Positions 1 to 4,504 of a stretch of DNA of 9,084 nucleotides are shown piece by piece. Source of the stretch: Clostridia bacterium (lineage in GTDB: Bacteria; Aerophobota; Aerophobia; Aerophobales; AE-B3A); contig WJOQ01000033.1 of NCBI GenBank assembly GCA_009618505.1, forward strand, positions 1-9,084, read 5' to 3'. Below the pieces are notes generated by a model that was not told where the DNA came from, ran no database searches, and saw nothing but the letters and a program-made list of their open reading frames with translations. Position numbers and translations under genes: made by a program. Position 1 is the stretch's first letter; each line of letters opens with the position of its first letter.

Positions 1-68
1 GGTCTCCTGAGAAAGACAAAATAGACTATTACCAGGACCAATACTGCTATCAATAAAAAGAGAAGCAC
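1..68 (-). CDS. Start of a membrane-anchored protein, truncated by the window edge
   Basis: A GTG at 68-66 opens a frame that runs off the left edge. Its 22 visible codons read MLLFLLIAVLVLVIVYFVFLRR, one very hydrophobic helix followed by two arginines. That fits an N-terminal membrane anchor with the C-terminal part in the cytoplasm, or an uncleaved signal. A GGGG run lies only three bases before the GTG, which is tight for a ribosome binding site, so the true start is uncertain. The frame is the same as that of the cold-shock gene just upstream and begins right after its TAG stop, 15 bases away, so the two are almost certainly co-transcribed. Nothing visible identifies the family. Confidence 0.5.
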   Translation of the reverse strand, partial: MLLFLLIAVLVLVIVYFVFLRR

Positions 69-83
69 TATCCCCTTTTTTCT

Positions 84-308
84 CTACTTCACTACTCTTT
101 TGACCTGGATTGCCTTTTGCCTGTCTTTCCTGCCTTCGGCCACCTCGAACTTTACCTGCTCGTTTCGCTGCGGGTTATAGTCACGATCCAGCACGTCCGA
201 AATATGAAAAAAGAGATCTCCCTGCTTATCTTCCCTAGCTATAAAACCATACCCTTTTTTTTCATTATAGATCTTGACTATTCCTCGATACACTTTTTCT
301 TTACTCAT
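84..308 (-). CDS. Cold-shock-domain protein (CspA-like, divergent)
   Basis: This 74-residue protein is a single cold-shock domain, a five-stranded OB fold that binds single-stranded RNA or DNA and typically acts as an RNA chaperone in the cytoplasm. The two RNA-binding motifs are clear: KGYGFI (RNP1, residues 18-23) and DLFFHIS (RNP2, residues 31-37). The usual GxVKWFN opening is replaced by GIVKIYN, so the conserved tryptophan is missing, and the C-terminal half is rich in charged residues. I chose the ATG at 308-306 because an AGAGG Shine-Dalgarno lies about eight bases upstream. A TTG at 326-324 would extend it but overlaps that site. The gene has a leader of roughly 110 bases with strong folding potential and a promoter-like repeat in front of it. 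It is followed at once by a membrane protein gene. It differs clearly from the second CSD gene at 2054-2260. Confidence 0.9.
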   Translation of the reverse strand: MSKEKVYRGIVKIYNEKKGYGFIAREDKQGDLFFHISDVLDRDYNPQRNEQVKFEVAEGRKDRQKAIQVKRVVK

Positions 309-328
309 TATTTTATTTCCTCTCAATG

Positions 329-406
329 CCGGACTGCCTTAGTGCCAAGCAGTGGTAAAAGTAGTCACAAGCTAGGGGATACCAGCTTTTGACAAAGCAG
401 CCCCGG
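329..406 (-). promoter_or_regulatory. Folded 5' leader of the cold-shock gene, with mutually exclusive pairings
   Basis: The leader between the promoter-like element and the AGAGG site can fold strongly on the minus strand. CCGG plus CTGC at 406-397 pairs with GCAG plus CCGG at 337-329 to close a long stem with a small bulge. Inside it, 364-393 forms a hairpin (GTCA/TGAC, then AAGCTGG against CCTAGCTT with a small loop). The segment AAGGCAG (340-334) can instead pair locally with CTGCTT at 352-347, competing with the long-range partner CTGCTT at 400-395. Long, switching leaders are known for cspA-type mRNAs, where they sense temperature. That this one does so is inference from pairing by eye. 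Confidence 0.5.
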
Positions 407-426
407 TTGTTGTTATCAAAAAATCG

Positions 427-464
427 CTATAATATAGAACTAGCTTGATAAAATTACTTTGATA
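427..464 (-). promoter_or_regulatory. Promoter-like element, copy A, before the CSD gene
   Basis: These 38 bases match 2694-2731 at 37 of 38 positions, although the sequence beyond their inner edge has diverged. On the minus strand they carry two direct TATCAA boxes 14 bases apart (464-459 and 450-445), then a TATTAT that suits a -10 hexamer (434-429). I see no good -35 at normal spacing. The paired boxes may therefore bind an activator, or an alternative sigma factor may read the site. Transcription would start about 110-120 bases before the cold-shock ATG. Confidence 0.55.
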
Positions 465-547
465 TAGCCTTTTCAATTTTCAAGATGACGTGTAAGTCTC
501 ATTTCCTCATCAAAACGCCTATATAAGCCTCTATGAGCGTCTTTTTT
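427..547. repeat. 121-nt intergenic repeat, copy A
   Basis: This unit aligns without gaps to 2694-2814. It has a nearly identical 38-nt left edge (427-464), a fully identical 22-nt right edge (526-547) and a middle of exactly 61 nt in both copies that has only about 27 identical positions. The conserved edges with fixed spacing suggest function at both ends. The left edge looks like a promoter for minus-strand genes. The right edge ends in a T-run on the plus strand and can also be read as codons for a short peptide on the minus strand. Confidence 0.8.
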
Positions 548-550
548 CAT
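473..550 (-). CDS. Possible 25-residue protein coupled to the preceding hairpin gene
   Basis: An ATG at 550-548 overlaps the TGA stop of the gene at 547-735 as ATGA. The frame runs 25 codons and starts MKKDAHRGLYRRF, giving a strongly basic front and a charged remainder. In the second copy of the intergenic repeat the same frame gives KKDAHRGSHRDF. However, the matching stretch is identical even at silent positions, and there is no clear Shine-Dalgarno, so selection on DNA or RNA rather than on a peptide is equally likely. The frame overlaps the upstream part of the intergenic repeat. Treat it as tentative. Confidence 0.3.
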   Translation of the reverse strand: MKKDAHRGLYRRFDEEMRLTRHLEN

Positions 551-735
551 TGTGCTTTGTTCAGCTCTCTATTGATCCGCCAGGCTTGACCTTTAATTTC
601 CTTCAAACACTTCTTACCTTCCGGAGTCAAAGTCTCACCAGTTCTGATTATATCTGCGCTGAGGATAATGACAGTCAACGCCTGCTTGCATTGTTGCACA
701 ATTTCGCTATATTTCTTTGTGAGAGTCTTCTTCAC
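547..735 (-). CDS. Small DHp-like helical hairpin protein without the phospho-histidine
   Basis: I prefer the GTG at 735-733 as start, giving 62 residues. It has AGGAGAG four bases upstream and overlaps the stop of the previous gene as GTGA, a usual sign of translational coupling. An earlier GTG at 768 is possible. After a basic start the chain reads KYSEIVQQCKQALTVII, then LKEIKGQAWRINREL, which suggests two amphipathic helices joined by a short turn. This resembles the HisKA/DHp dimerisation hairpin of sensor kinases (HELRTPLTxI followed by an LxxIxxxxxRLxxL helix), but the histidine position is glutamine. No kinase ATPase domain follows. The closest relative in the window is 2966-3166, which shares KYSE, the LxxII/IIL core, an AD pair and LKEIK. 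Function unknown; a protein-protein dimerisation module is the best inference. Confidence 0.72.
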   Translation of the reverse strand: MKKTLTKKYSEIVQQCKQALTVIILSADIIRTGETLTPEGKKCLKEIKGQAWRINRELNKAQ

Positions 736-944
736 GATTCTCTCCTGTGGGGGCTTGGTCTTAGGCACCTATCCGGGCCAAGCCTTCTCAATATTTTTTT
801 CTGAGATAGCAGTCCACCGATCCTTCCCACCTGCCTAACTATATCCTCAACTCTGTCTTCCTGTTTGGTGTTAAACGAACTTCGCAAAATAAGAGCCAGG
901 GCGTTCTTTATTTCGGCTGTTTTCTCGTCATTTATATAGGCCAT
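732..944 (-). CDS. Small DHp-like helical hairpin protein with a basic tail
   Basis: This is a 70-residue protein starting at ATG 944-942, with an AAGGAAGG site eight bases upstream. Residues about 8-50 (TAEIKNALALIL, then RVEDIVRQVGRIGGLLSQ) match the two-helix pattern of the other small proteins here, with a shorter turn. Alanine occupies the position of the kinase histidine. The last 20 or so residues are rich in arginine and proline (RRLGPDRCLRPSPHRRES) and are not shared by the relatives. That tail overlaps the region containing the next gene's start signals, so it may be constrained by them. Its stop overlaps the next GTG. A structured RNA element lies directly upstream. I do not recognise a named family. 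Confidence 0.65.
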   Translation of the reverse strand: MAYINDEKTAEIKNALALILRSSFNTKQEDRVEDIVRQVGRIGGLLSQKKILRRLGPDRCLRPSPHRRES

Positions 945-960
945 TCAAAAATCCTTCCTT

Positions 961-1048
961 AGCCCGCCTCTATCATCCCCTTATTGATAGACCGCCACTT
1001 AGTAGGTGATTTAATAGGAACTTAGTGGCACACTTACCTAGACGGGCT
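961..1048 (-). promoter_or_regulatory. Three-way-junction RNA element between the OMP and hairpin genes
   Basis: On the minus strand this intergenic stretch folds by eye into a closed three-way junction. P1 is AGCCCG (1048-1043) with CGGGCT (966-961). P2 is GCCACT (1029-1024) with AGTGGC (999-994), extended past one mismatch by AGT/ACT. P3 is TCTATCA with TGATAGA (991-985 and 975-969) around a nine-base loop ATAAGGGGA. TAGGT just before P2 could also pair with ACCTA in the P2 loop as a pseudoknot. There is no U-tract after P1, so it is not a simple terminator. It ends just before the AAGGAAGG site of the next gene. It does not match any riboswitch class I can recall. Confidence 0.5.
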
Positions 1049-1057
1049 TTTCTTATA

Positions 1058-1708
1058 CTAGATATTAACCCCAACTGCAAAACTAATAAAAAGTCCGGAG
1101 CAATCGGTAGAGCAAGACTCAAGACAGCGATACCCAGGATATTCAGCTTTCGCTGAAAGGTACCTGACCTCACTAGACAGGACGAATTGACTAAATCTGT
1201 ACTCTGTTCCTATCAATAGTTGCCAGCCTATGGGAGAGTCCGTATAGCGTGCGTCCTCGTAGGTATTCGACTCGATTGTCAACTCAGAGGCGAAAATACC
1301 CATGCCTGCACCGAGATAGTAGCCTACTTTACTCTCAGGGAGAACCCGATAGACAACACTCAATAGAGTGGGAGAAGTGGAGCTCTCGAAATAATATGTA
1401 CTCGGGTTGGTAAGACGATGGTAGTCAGCTATCCCGCTGAATTTGAAGGTGTCTAGTCGGATCCCCCAATTTTCTGTAAAATCGTATCCAGCCGAAAGAG
1501 CTAAACCACTTCCCGGGCTTAGATTTTCCCAGACATCATAAGCAGGACCAGCCTTATCTAATCCATCCTTGAGATCTCCATAATTAGGGGAGTAGTAGAA
1601 TCCGTTCCCCTTGATCCAAAAAGAGCCACTTGCAGGCAGGACAAAAACACAAAGAGCCAAAAGAACTACAACAAACACTTTTGCTTTGATGATCCTCTTT
1701 TGCTTCAT
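1058..1708 (-). CDS. Eight-stranded outer-membrane beta-barrel protein (OmpA/OmpW-like fold)
   Basis: This 216-residue protein has a basic N-terminus, a hydrophobic stretch (residues 11-25) and a likely signal-peptidase I site near PASG (25-28). The rest alternates polar and hydrophobic residues and is rich in aromatic residues and glycine. I count about eight probable strands, including GSGLALSAGYDF, WGIRLDTFKF, VGYYLGAGMGIFA, GWQLLIGTEYRF, QFVLSSEVRYLS and the last strand LFISFAVGVNI. That is the size and layout of small barrels such as OmpA-N, OmpW or OmpX. The final residue is isoleucine rather than the common phenylalanine. The last predicted loop carries three cysteines (195, 199, 203), unusual for a barrel. 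A strong AGGAGGTG site precedes the ATG, and a small CCCTT/AAGGG hairpin sits just before that site. It probably belongs to the same transcript as the cold-shock and repeat-protein genes upstream. Confidence 0.85.
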   Translation of the reverse strand: MKQKRIIKAKVFVVVLLALCVFVLPASGSFWIKGNGFYYSPNYGDLKDGLDKAGPAYDVWENLSPGSGLALSAGYDFTENWGIRLDTFKFSGIADYHRLTNPSTYYFESSTSPTLLSVVYRVLPESKVGYYLGAGMGIFASELTIESNTYEDARYTDSPIGWQLLIGTEYRFSQFVLSSEVRYLSAKAEYPGYRCLESCSTDCSGLFISFAVGVNI

Positions 1709-1748
1709 TTCTTTCTCACCTCCTTCCCTTTATCTTTAAGGGTTGCTT

Positions 1749-2057
1749 TCAATTTTTGCTCACTATCACAAATTCACAACGCAGAGGGTCATAGCGTAAT
1801 TTCTCCCCTTTTTGCAGAGTGATATATTTCCCTTGTAGGGGATCGAACCCGAGTTTATGAGCCCCAACGATATATTTCCCTTGTAGAGGGTGAAACAGAA
1901 GTTTTTGCCCTACCGAAAGTTTACCCGGGTCAAGAGGATCCCGAATAAGTTTTTTTCCTTTGGCCAGGGAAACATAGTTCATTGTTTGCTCATCAAAAAC
2001 GAGTTTGCGTCTATTATCTATACGCTTACCGCTAAGCGGGTTAATACTCATCTTCAT
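1749..2057 (-). CDS. Small protein of about six DPLxGKYI-type repeats
   Basis: This 102-residue, basic, soluble-looking protein consists of roughly six units of 15-19 residues. They have the pattern (F/Y)DPLxGKYIxxxxxKL, for example LFHPLQGKYIVGAHKL and GFDPLQGKYITLQKGEKL. The first and last units are degenerate. The two best units also share an identical 18-base stretch (1821-1838 and 1869-1886), spaced 48 bases apart, which shows internal duplication. I do not recognise the family; short glycine-turn and beta-strand units suggest a stacked beta structure. The ATG at 2057-2055 overlaps the stop of the cold-shock gene as ATGA, and AAAGG lies nine bases upstream, so translation is probably coupled. 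A second ATG two codons later is also possible. The link to the cold-shock protein suggests a nucleic-acid or stress context but does not prove it. Confidence 0.75.
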   Translation of the reverse strand: MKMSINPLSGKRIDNRRKLVFDEQTMNYVSLAKGKKLIRDPLDPGKLSVGQKLLFHPLQGKYIVGAHKLGFDPLQGKYITLQKGEKLRYDPLRCEFVIVSKN

Positions 2058-2260
2058 TTTTTCGACCTTTCAGATATTTTCCTCACTTTTACCGCTTTTG
2101 TCCCTCTCGGGCTTTCTTCAGGCTCAAAGAAAACTTTATCTCCTTTCTCTATCTTTGAGTCTTCCTCAAGCATCGAGATATGGAAAAAGTAATCCTTCCC
2201 CTCAGACTTGATAAATCCAAAGCCCCTCTTTCTATCGAACCACTTGATTATGCCTTTCAT
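2054..2260 (-). CDS. Cold-shock-domain protein (CspA-like)
   Basis: This is a 68-residue single-domain cold-shock protein with the classical opening MKGIIKWFDRKRGFGFIKS. RNP1 is RGFGFI (12-17) and RNP2 is DYFFHIS (23-29). It should bind single-stranded RNA or DNA in the cytoplasm. It keeps the tryptophan missing from the other CSD gene in the window, so it is the more canonical of the two. The C-terminus is very basic (VRKISERSKK). The ATG follows an AAGGGGGAG site five or fewer bases away. The start lies inside the end of the upstream hairpin gene (29-base overlap), and its own stop overlaps the next start as ATGA, so three genes are tightly coupled. No separate leader is available to it, unlike the gene at 84-308. 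Confidence 0.93.
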   Translation of the reverse strand: MKGIIKWFDRKRGFGFIKSEGKDYFFHISMLEEDSKIEKGDKVFFEPEESPRGTKAVKVRKISERSKK

Positions 2261-2672
2261 AACTCCCCCTTAAAATATCTTTAATCTCCAAGACTTGACG
2301 TTTGACCTCCTTTAACCTTTCTTTTCGTTGCTCAAACAACCTTCCCTGACAAGACATAAATTCTACCTGGTGCAAAATAACAGTTAAACAGTGCCGGATT
2401 TTCTCTATCTGCTGATTTGTCATAACTTCGCCCTTTCTATTATCAAGGGCAATCAGGGAATCCCTGATTTTCGACTTCGATTTACCTGACTTTTTCTGAA
2501 GCCTTTTCTTCTCATCCTTTAAAATATCTCTAATTTGCAAAATCCGACCTTCGATTTCTTCCAATCTTAGTTTTCGTTGCTCAAGCAAAGCTCCGTAATA
2601 AGATAACATTTCTACCTGCTCCAAGATAGCAGCCAGGCAATCCCGAATTTTGTTTATCTGCTGATTAGTCAT
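2232..2672 (-). CDS. Tandem-duplicated DHp-like hairpin protein without phospho-histidine
   Basis: This 146-residue protein has two copies of one 50-residue domain. Residues 1-51 begin MTNQQINKIRDCLAAIL and end QIRDIL; residues 84-134 begin MTNQQIEKIRHCLTVIL and end EIKDIL. A basic, lysine-rich linker (about 52-83) joins them. Each copy is a predicted helical hairpin resembling HisKA, but the histidine position is asparagine in the first copy and glutamate in the second. The second copy starts with its own ATG (2423-2421), preceded by AAAGGG, so a 63-residue internal product is possible. The gene thus looks like two genes fused by loss of a stop. The main ATG follows GAGGG and lies about 25 bases below the promoter-like repeat, so it heads this operon. 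Its end overlaps the cold-shock gene by 29 bases. Biological role unknown. Confidence 0.78.
   Translation of the reverse strand: MTNQQINKIRDCLAAILEQVEMLSYYGALLEQRKLRLEEIEGRILQIRDILKDEKKRLQKKSGKSKSKIRDSLIALDNRKGEVMTNQQIEKIRHCLTVILHQVEFMSCQGRLFEQRKERLKEVKRQVLEIKDILRGSYERHNQVVR
2274..2423 (-). repeat. Direct repeat unit 2 within the tandem hairpin gene
   Basis: This 150-base stretch is a diverged direct copy of 2523-2672, offset by 249 bases (83 codons). The best-kept parts are the MTNQQI start and the stretch encoding EQRK. Divergence includes many silent and amino-acid changes, so the duplication is not recent. Confidence 0.75.
2523..2672 (-). repeat. Direct repeat unit 1 within the tandem hairpin gene
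   Basis: This is the first copy of the 150-base duplication, encoding residues 1-50 of the hairpin protein. It pairs with 2274-2423. Confidence 0.75.
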
Positions 2673-2693
2673 AGGTACCCTCTTTCAAAATCT

Positions 2694-2731
2694 CTATAAT
2701 AAAGAACTAGCTTGATAAAATTACTTTGATA
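2694..2731 (-). promoter_or_regulatory. Promoter-like element, copy B, before the tandem hairpin gene
   Basis: This is the second copy of the 38-base element at 427-464, with one difference. On the minus strand it has TATCAA boxes at 2731-2726 and 2717-2712 and a TATTAT hexamer at 2701-2696. The ATG at 2672 lies about 25 bases further on with GAGGG between, an ideal layout for a promoter with a short leader. The matching -35 is weak, so an activator or an alternative sigma factor is plausible. Sharing this element with the CSD gene at 84-308 implies co-regulation. Confidence 0.55.
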
Positions 2732-2814
2732 GACGAGTCCTGTTTTTTCATAGGTCATATAGGCTGCCCTGCCTTGAGAAAGTCCCTGTGTGAGCCTCTA
2801 TGAGCGTCTTTTTT
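2694..2814. repeat. 121-nt intergenic repeat, copy B
   Basis: This copy pairs with 427-547, with identical length, a near-identical 38-nt left edge, a 61-nt diverged middle and an identical 22-nt right edge (2793-2814). The flanking stretch 2815-2965 holds no gene I can support. It contains a TATAAT (minus strand, near 2934), GGGG/CCCC and CAGGA/TCCTG hairpins, and an unconvincing 47-codon GTG frame (2755-2898) that ends within this repeat. Confidence 0.8.
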
Positions 2815-2965
2815 TTGAGCAGGAGAGGTAAAATCCTGATTTAGGCTGATTTTGCGGTTGAGGGGTAATGTTTCCCCCCTGGAGAGATGTCTCAGCACAA
2901 TTGTTCCGTCGCCGACCTAGTTACGAGATATTATATAAGATATTGTTATTCATAATAGTTTCTTC

Positions 2966-3166
2966 TCAAAGGATCTCTGTTATTGATTTCGCTATCCTCT
3001 CAGTTTGCCTTTTTATTTCCTTCAGCCTGAACTGGCTTAGCTCGGTCAATTCTTGTTCTTCCAGGATATAATCCGCCTCTACCAGAATAATCATCAAGCC
3101 TTCTTTGACTGTCCGCTGCACCTCGCTATACTTGTTTTTGGGAGTATTGCCCATAGTTTGAGACAT
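2966..3166 (-). CDS. Small DHp-like helical hairpin protein at the end of the aminotransferase operon
   Basis: This 66-residue protein starts at ATG 3166-3164, nine bases after the stop of the aminotransferase gene. Its Shine-Dalgarno is weak: only a GGGGAG about 18 bases away or an AAAAAGC closer. After about ten disordered residues it reads KYSEVQRTVKEGLMIILVEADYI, then RLKEIKRQTERIAKSITEIL. These are two probable amphipathic helices as in the other small proteins here. The best match in the window is the gene at 547-735. Arginine or a neighbour occupies the kinase histidine position, so phosphotransfer is not expected. It belongs to the transport/aminotransferase transcript by position but to the left cluster by family. 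Function unknown. Confidence 0.72.
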   Translation of the reverse strand: MSQTMGNTPKNKYSEVQRTVKEGLMIILVEADYILEEQELTELSQFRLKEIKRQTERIAKSITEIL

Positions 3167-3175
3167 ATTTGCTTT

Positions 3176-4480
3176 TTATTTTAGCTCCCCAATGTTTTCC
3201 CTGATTTTACAAATTGCCTCCAGTATTTTGTCTACATTCTCCTTTTCCAAAAGGAAATCCTTACCTAAAGCTATTATCTCTGATTGATAGACCCGCTCGG
3301 CTACAGGACAACTAACTTTAGAATAATCAATCTTTTTTCCATAAAATGAACAACTAGTAGGGCAGCCTGTTCTTCCAAAGGCATTGTTTCTAAAAATAGG
3401 GTATCTATAGACAGGGTTATTGTGTGCTCTACTACCGGGGACCCCCTCTGCTACCAAAGCTTGCATAAATTTATCTCGAGGAATACCATCCCATTTAGAG
3501 GCGTCATACCTTAAAAAGTAAAAGTAATAGCCTCTTTTAGTTATTCGAGGATCTCTTTTCAAAGCTCGCAGTCCTTCCACTTTCTCTAACTGGCTAGCAA
3601 AATACTCACCATTTTTATATCTTATCTCTGTCTGTTCATCAAGACGAGAAAGCTGAACCAACAAAAGTGCTCCCAGGAACTCAGACAGTCGACTATTTCC
3701 GGCAGGAAGATAATGCACATATTTATCTCGTTTAACCATTTCTTGCAAAGCAGGCTTGGCACCGCTAAATCTAGCTAAGTCTTCAGACCTTCTACCAAAG
3801 TCACCGTAGGCACTACACTTATTCATTAGATCCTCATTGCTAGTGGTCACAATTCCACCTTCGCCACAAGTTAACGGCTTACCCATTTGAAAACTAAAGC
3901 AGCCCATATCACCAATTGAACCTACCCTCTTACCTCTCCATTCTGAGCCGTGAGCTTCAGCAGCATCTTCTATGACTAAAAGGTTATGTTCTTTAGCAAT
4001 CTCCATAATGTGGTCCATATTTGCTGGGTAGCCTCCGTAATGAACTGGCATTATGGCTTTGGTTTTATCAGTGATAGCTGCATGAACTGCCTTAGGCGAT
4101 ATTTGATAGGTCTCGGGATCAATATCAACGAATATAGGGATGGCATTGGCCAGTATTACCGCGGTAGCCGAGGCGACAAAAGTAACCGCAGGAATAATCA
4201 CCTCATCACCCGCTTCTATTCCACCTGCTTTTATGGCAACAACCAATGCGCTTGTCCCGTTATTAGTAGCTATAGCATATTTTGTTCCAATCCATTTAGC
4301 GAATTCTCTTTCAAATTGAGCTACTTTAGAATCGAAATCAAACCCGGCAAGACTACACCAGTGACCACTTTCTAATACATCGATCAAAGCTTTTTTATCA
4401 GCATCATCAAAAACTGGCCACTTAATTTTTAACCCCTCCGGAATTGTTGGTTTTCCACCCTTAATTGCTAATTTTGCCAT
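3176..4480 (-). CDS. DegT/DnrJ/EryC1/StrS-family PLP aminotransferase
   Basis: This 434-residue cytoplasmic fold-type I aminotransferase is of the sugar/cyclitol class. It normally transfers an amino group from glutamate or glutamine to a keto-sugar or keto-inositol. The expected landmarks are all present: N-terminal GGKP (8-11), the phosphate-binding NNGTSAL (73-79), EDAAEAHGS with the PLP-ring aspartate (Asp172), the Schiff-base lysine in QMGKPLTCGEGG (Lys201), GNSRLSEFLGAL (261-272) and the C-terminal CPVAERVY (391-398). A cysteine-rich stretch TGCPTSCSFYGKKIDYSKVSC (371-391) precedes the last motif. The opening and the CPVAE motif resemble the scyllo-inosose/AHBA-synthase branch, so the substrate is probably a keto-cyclitol or keto-sugar, but this cannot be fixed from sequence. 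GGAG sits just before the ATG. It follows the URO-D remnant and the transporter in the same direction, with a short gap. Confidence 0.93.
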   Translation of the reverse strand: MAKLAIKGGKPTIPEGLKIKWPVFDDADKKALIDVLESGHWCSLAGFDFDSKVAQFEREFAKWIGTKYAIATNNGTSALVVAIKAGGIEAGDEVIIPAVTFVASATAVILANAIPIFVDIDPETYQISPKAVHAAITDKTKAIMPVHYGGYPANMDHIMEIAKEHNLLVIEDAAEAHGSEWRGKRVGSIGDMGCFSFQMGKPLTCGEGGIVTTSNEDLMNKCSAYGDFGRRSEDLARFSGAKPALQEMVKRDKYVHYLPAGNSRLSEFLGALLLVQLSRLDEQTEIRYKNGEYFASQLEKVEGLRALKRDPRITKRGYYFYFLRYDASKWDGIPRDKFMQALVAEGVPGSRAHNNPVYRYPIFRNNAFGRTGCPTSCSFYGKKIDYSKVSCPVAERVYQSEIIALGKDFLLEKENVDKILEAICKIRENIGELK

Positions 4481-4504
4481 ATCACTCCATCTCCTTCTAT
4501 TTTT

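Noticed and set aside
117..392. A 91-residue plus-strand frame opposite the cold-shock gene and leader
   Set aside because: It is the complement of a well-supported CSD gene, has no ribosome site, and its hydrophobic runs are the mirror of lysine-rich codons.
961..1048. Integron attC site or tRNA in the structured element
   Set aside because: It lacks the GTTRRRY/RYYYAAC core pairs of attC and the T-arm and anticodon features of a tRNA.
427..2814. CRISPR array or insertion-sequence ends suggested by the repeated blocks
   Set aside because: There are only two copies, over 2 kb apart, with genes between; no transposase, no terminal inverted repeats, and no spacer-length periodicity.
2755..2898. 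A 47-codon GTG frame on the minus strand across the intergenic region
   Set aside because: No Shine-Dalgarno, unlikely composition, and it ends within the repeat; only its KKDAHRG part has any support, reported as a finding.
3986..4375. A 129-residue plus-strand frame inside the aminotransferase gene
   Set aside because: It lies fully opposite conserved PLP-enzyme motifs, with implausible composition; a shadow of the real gene.
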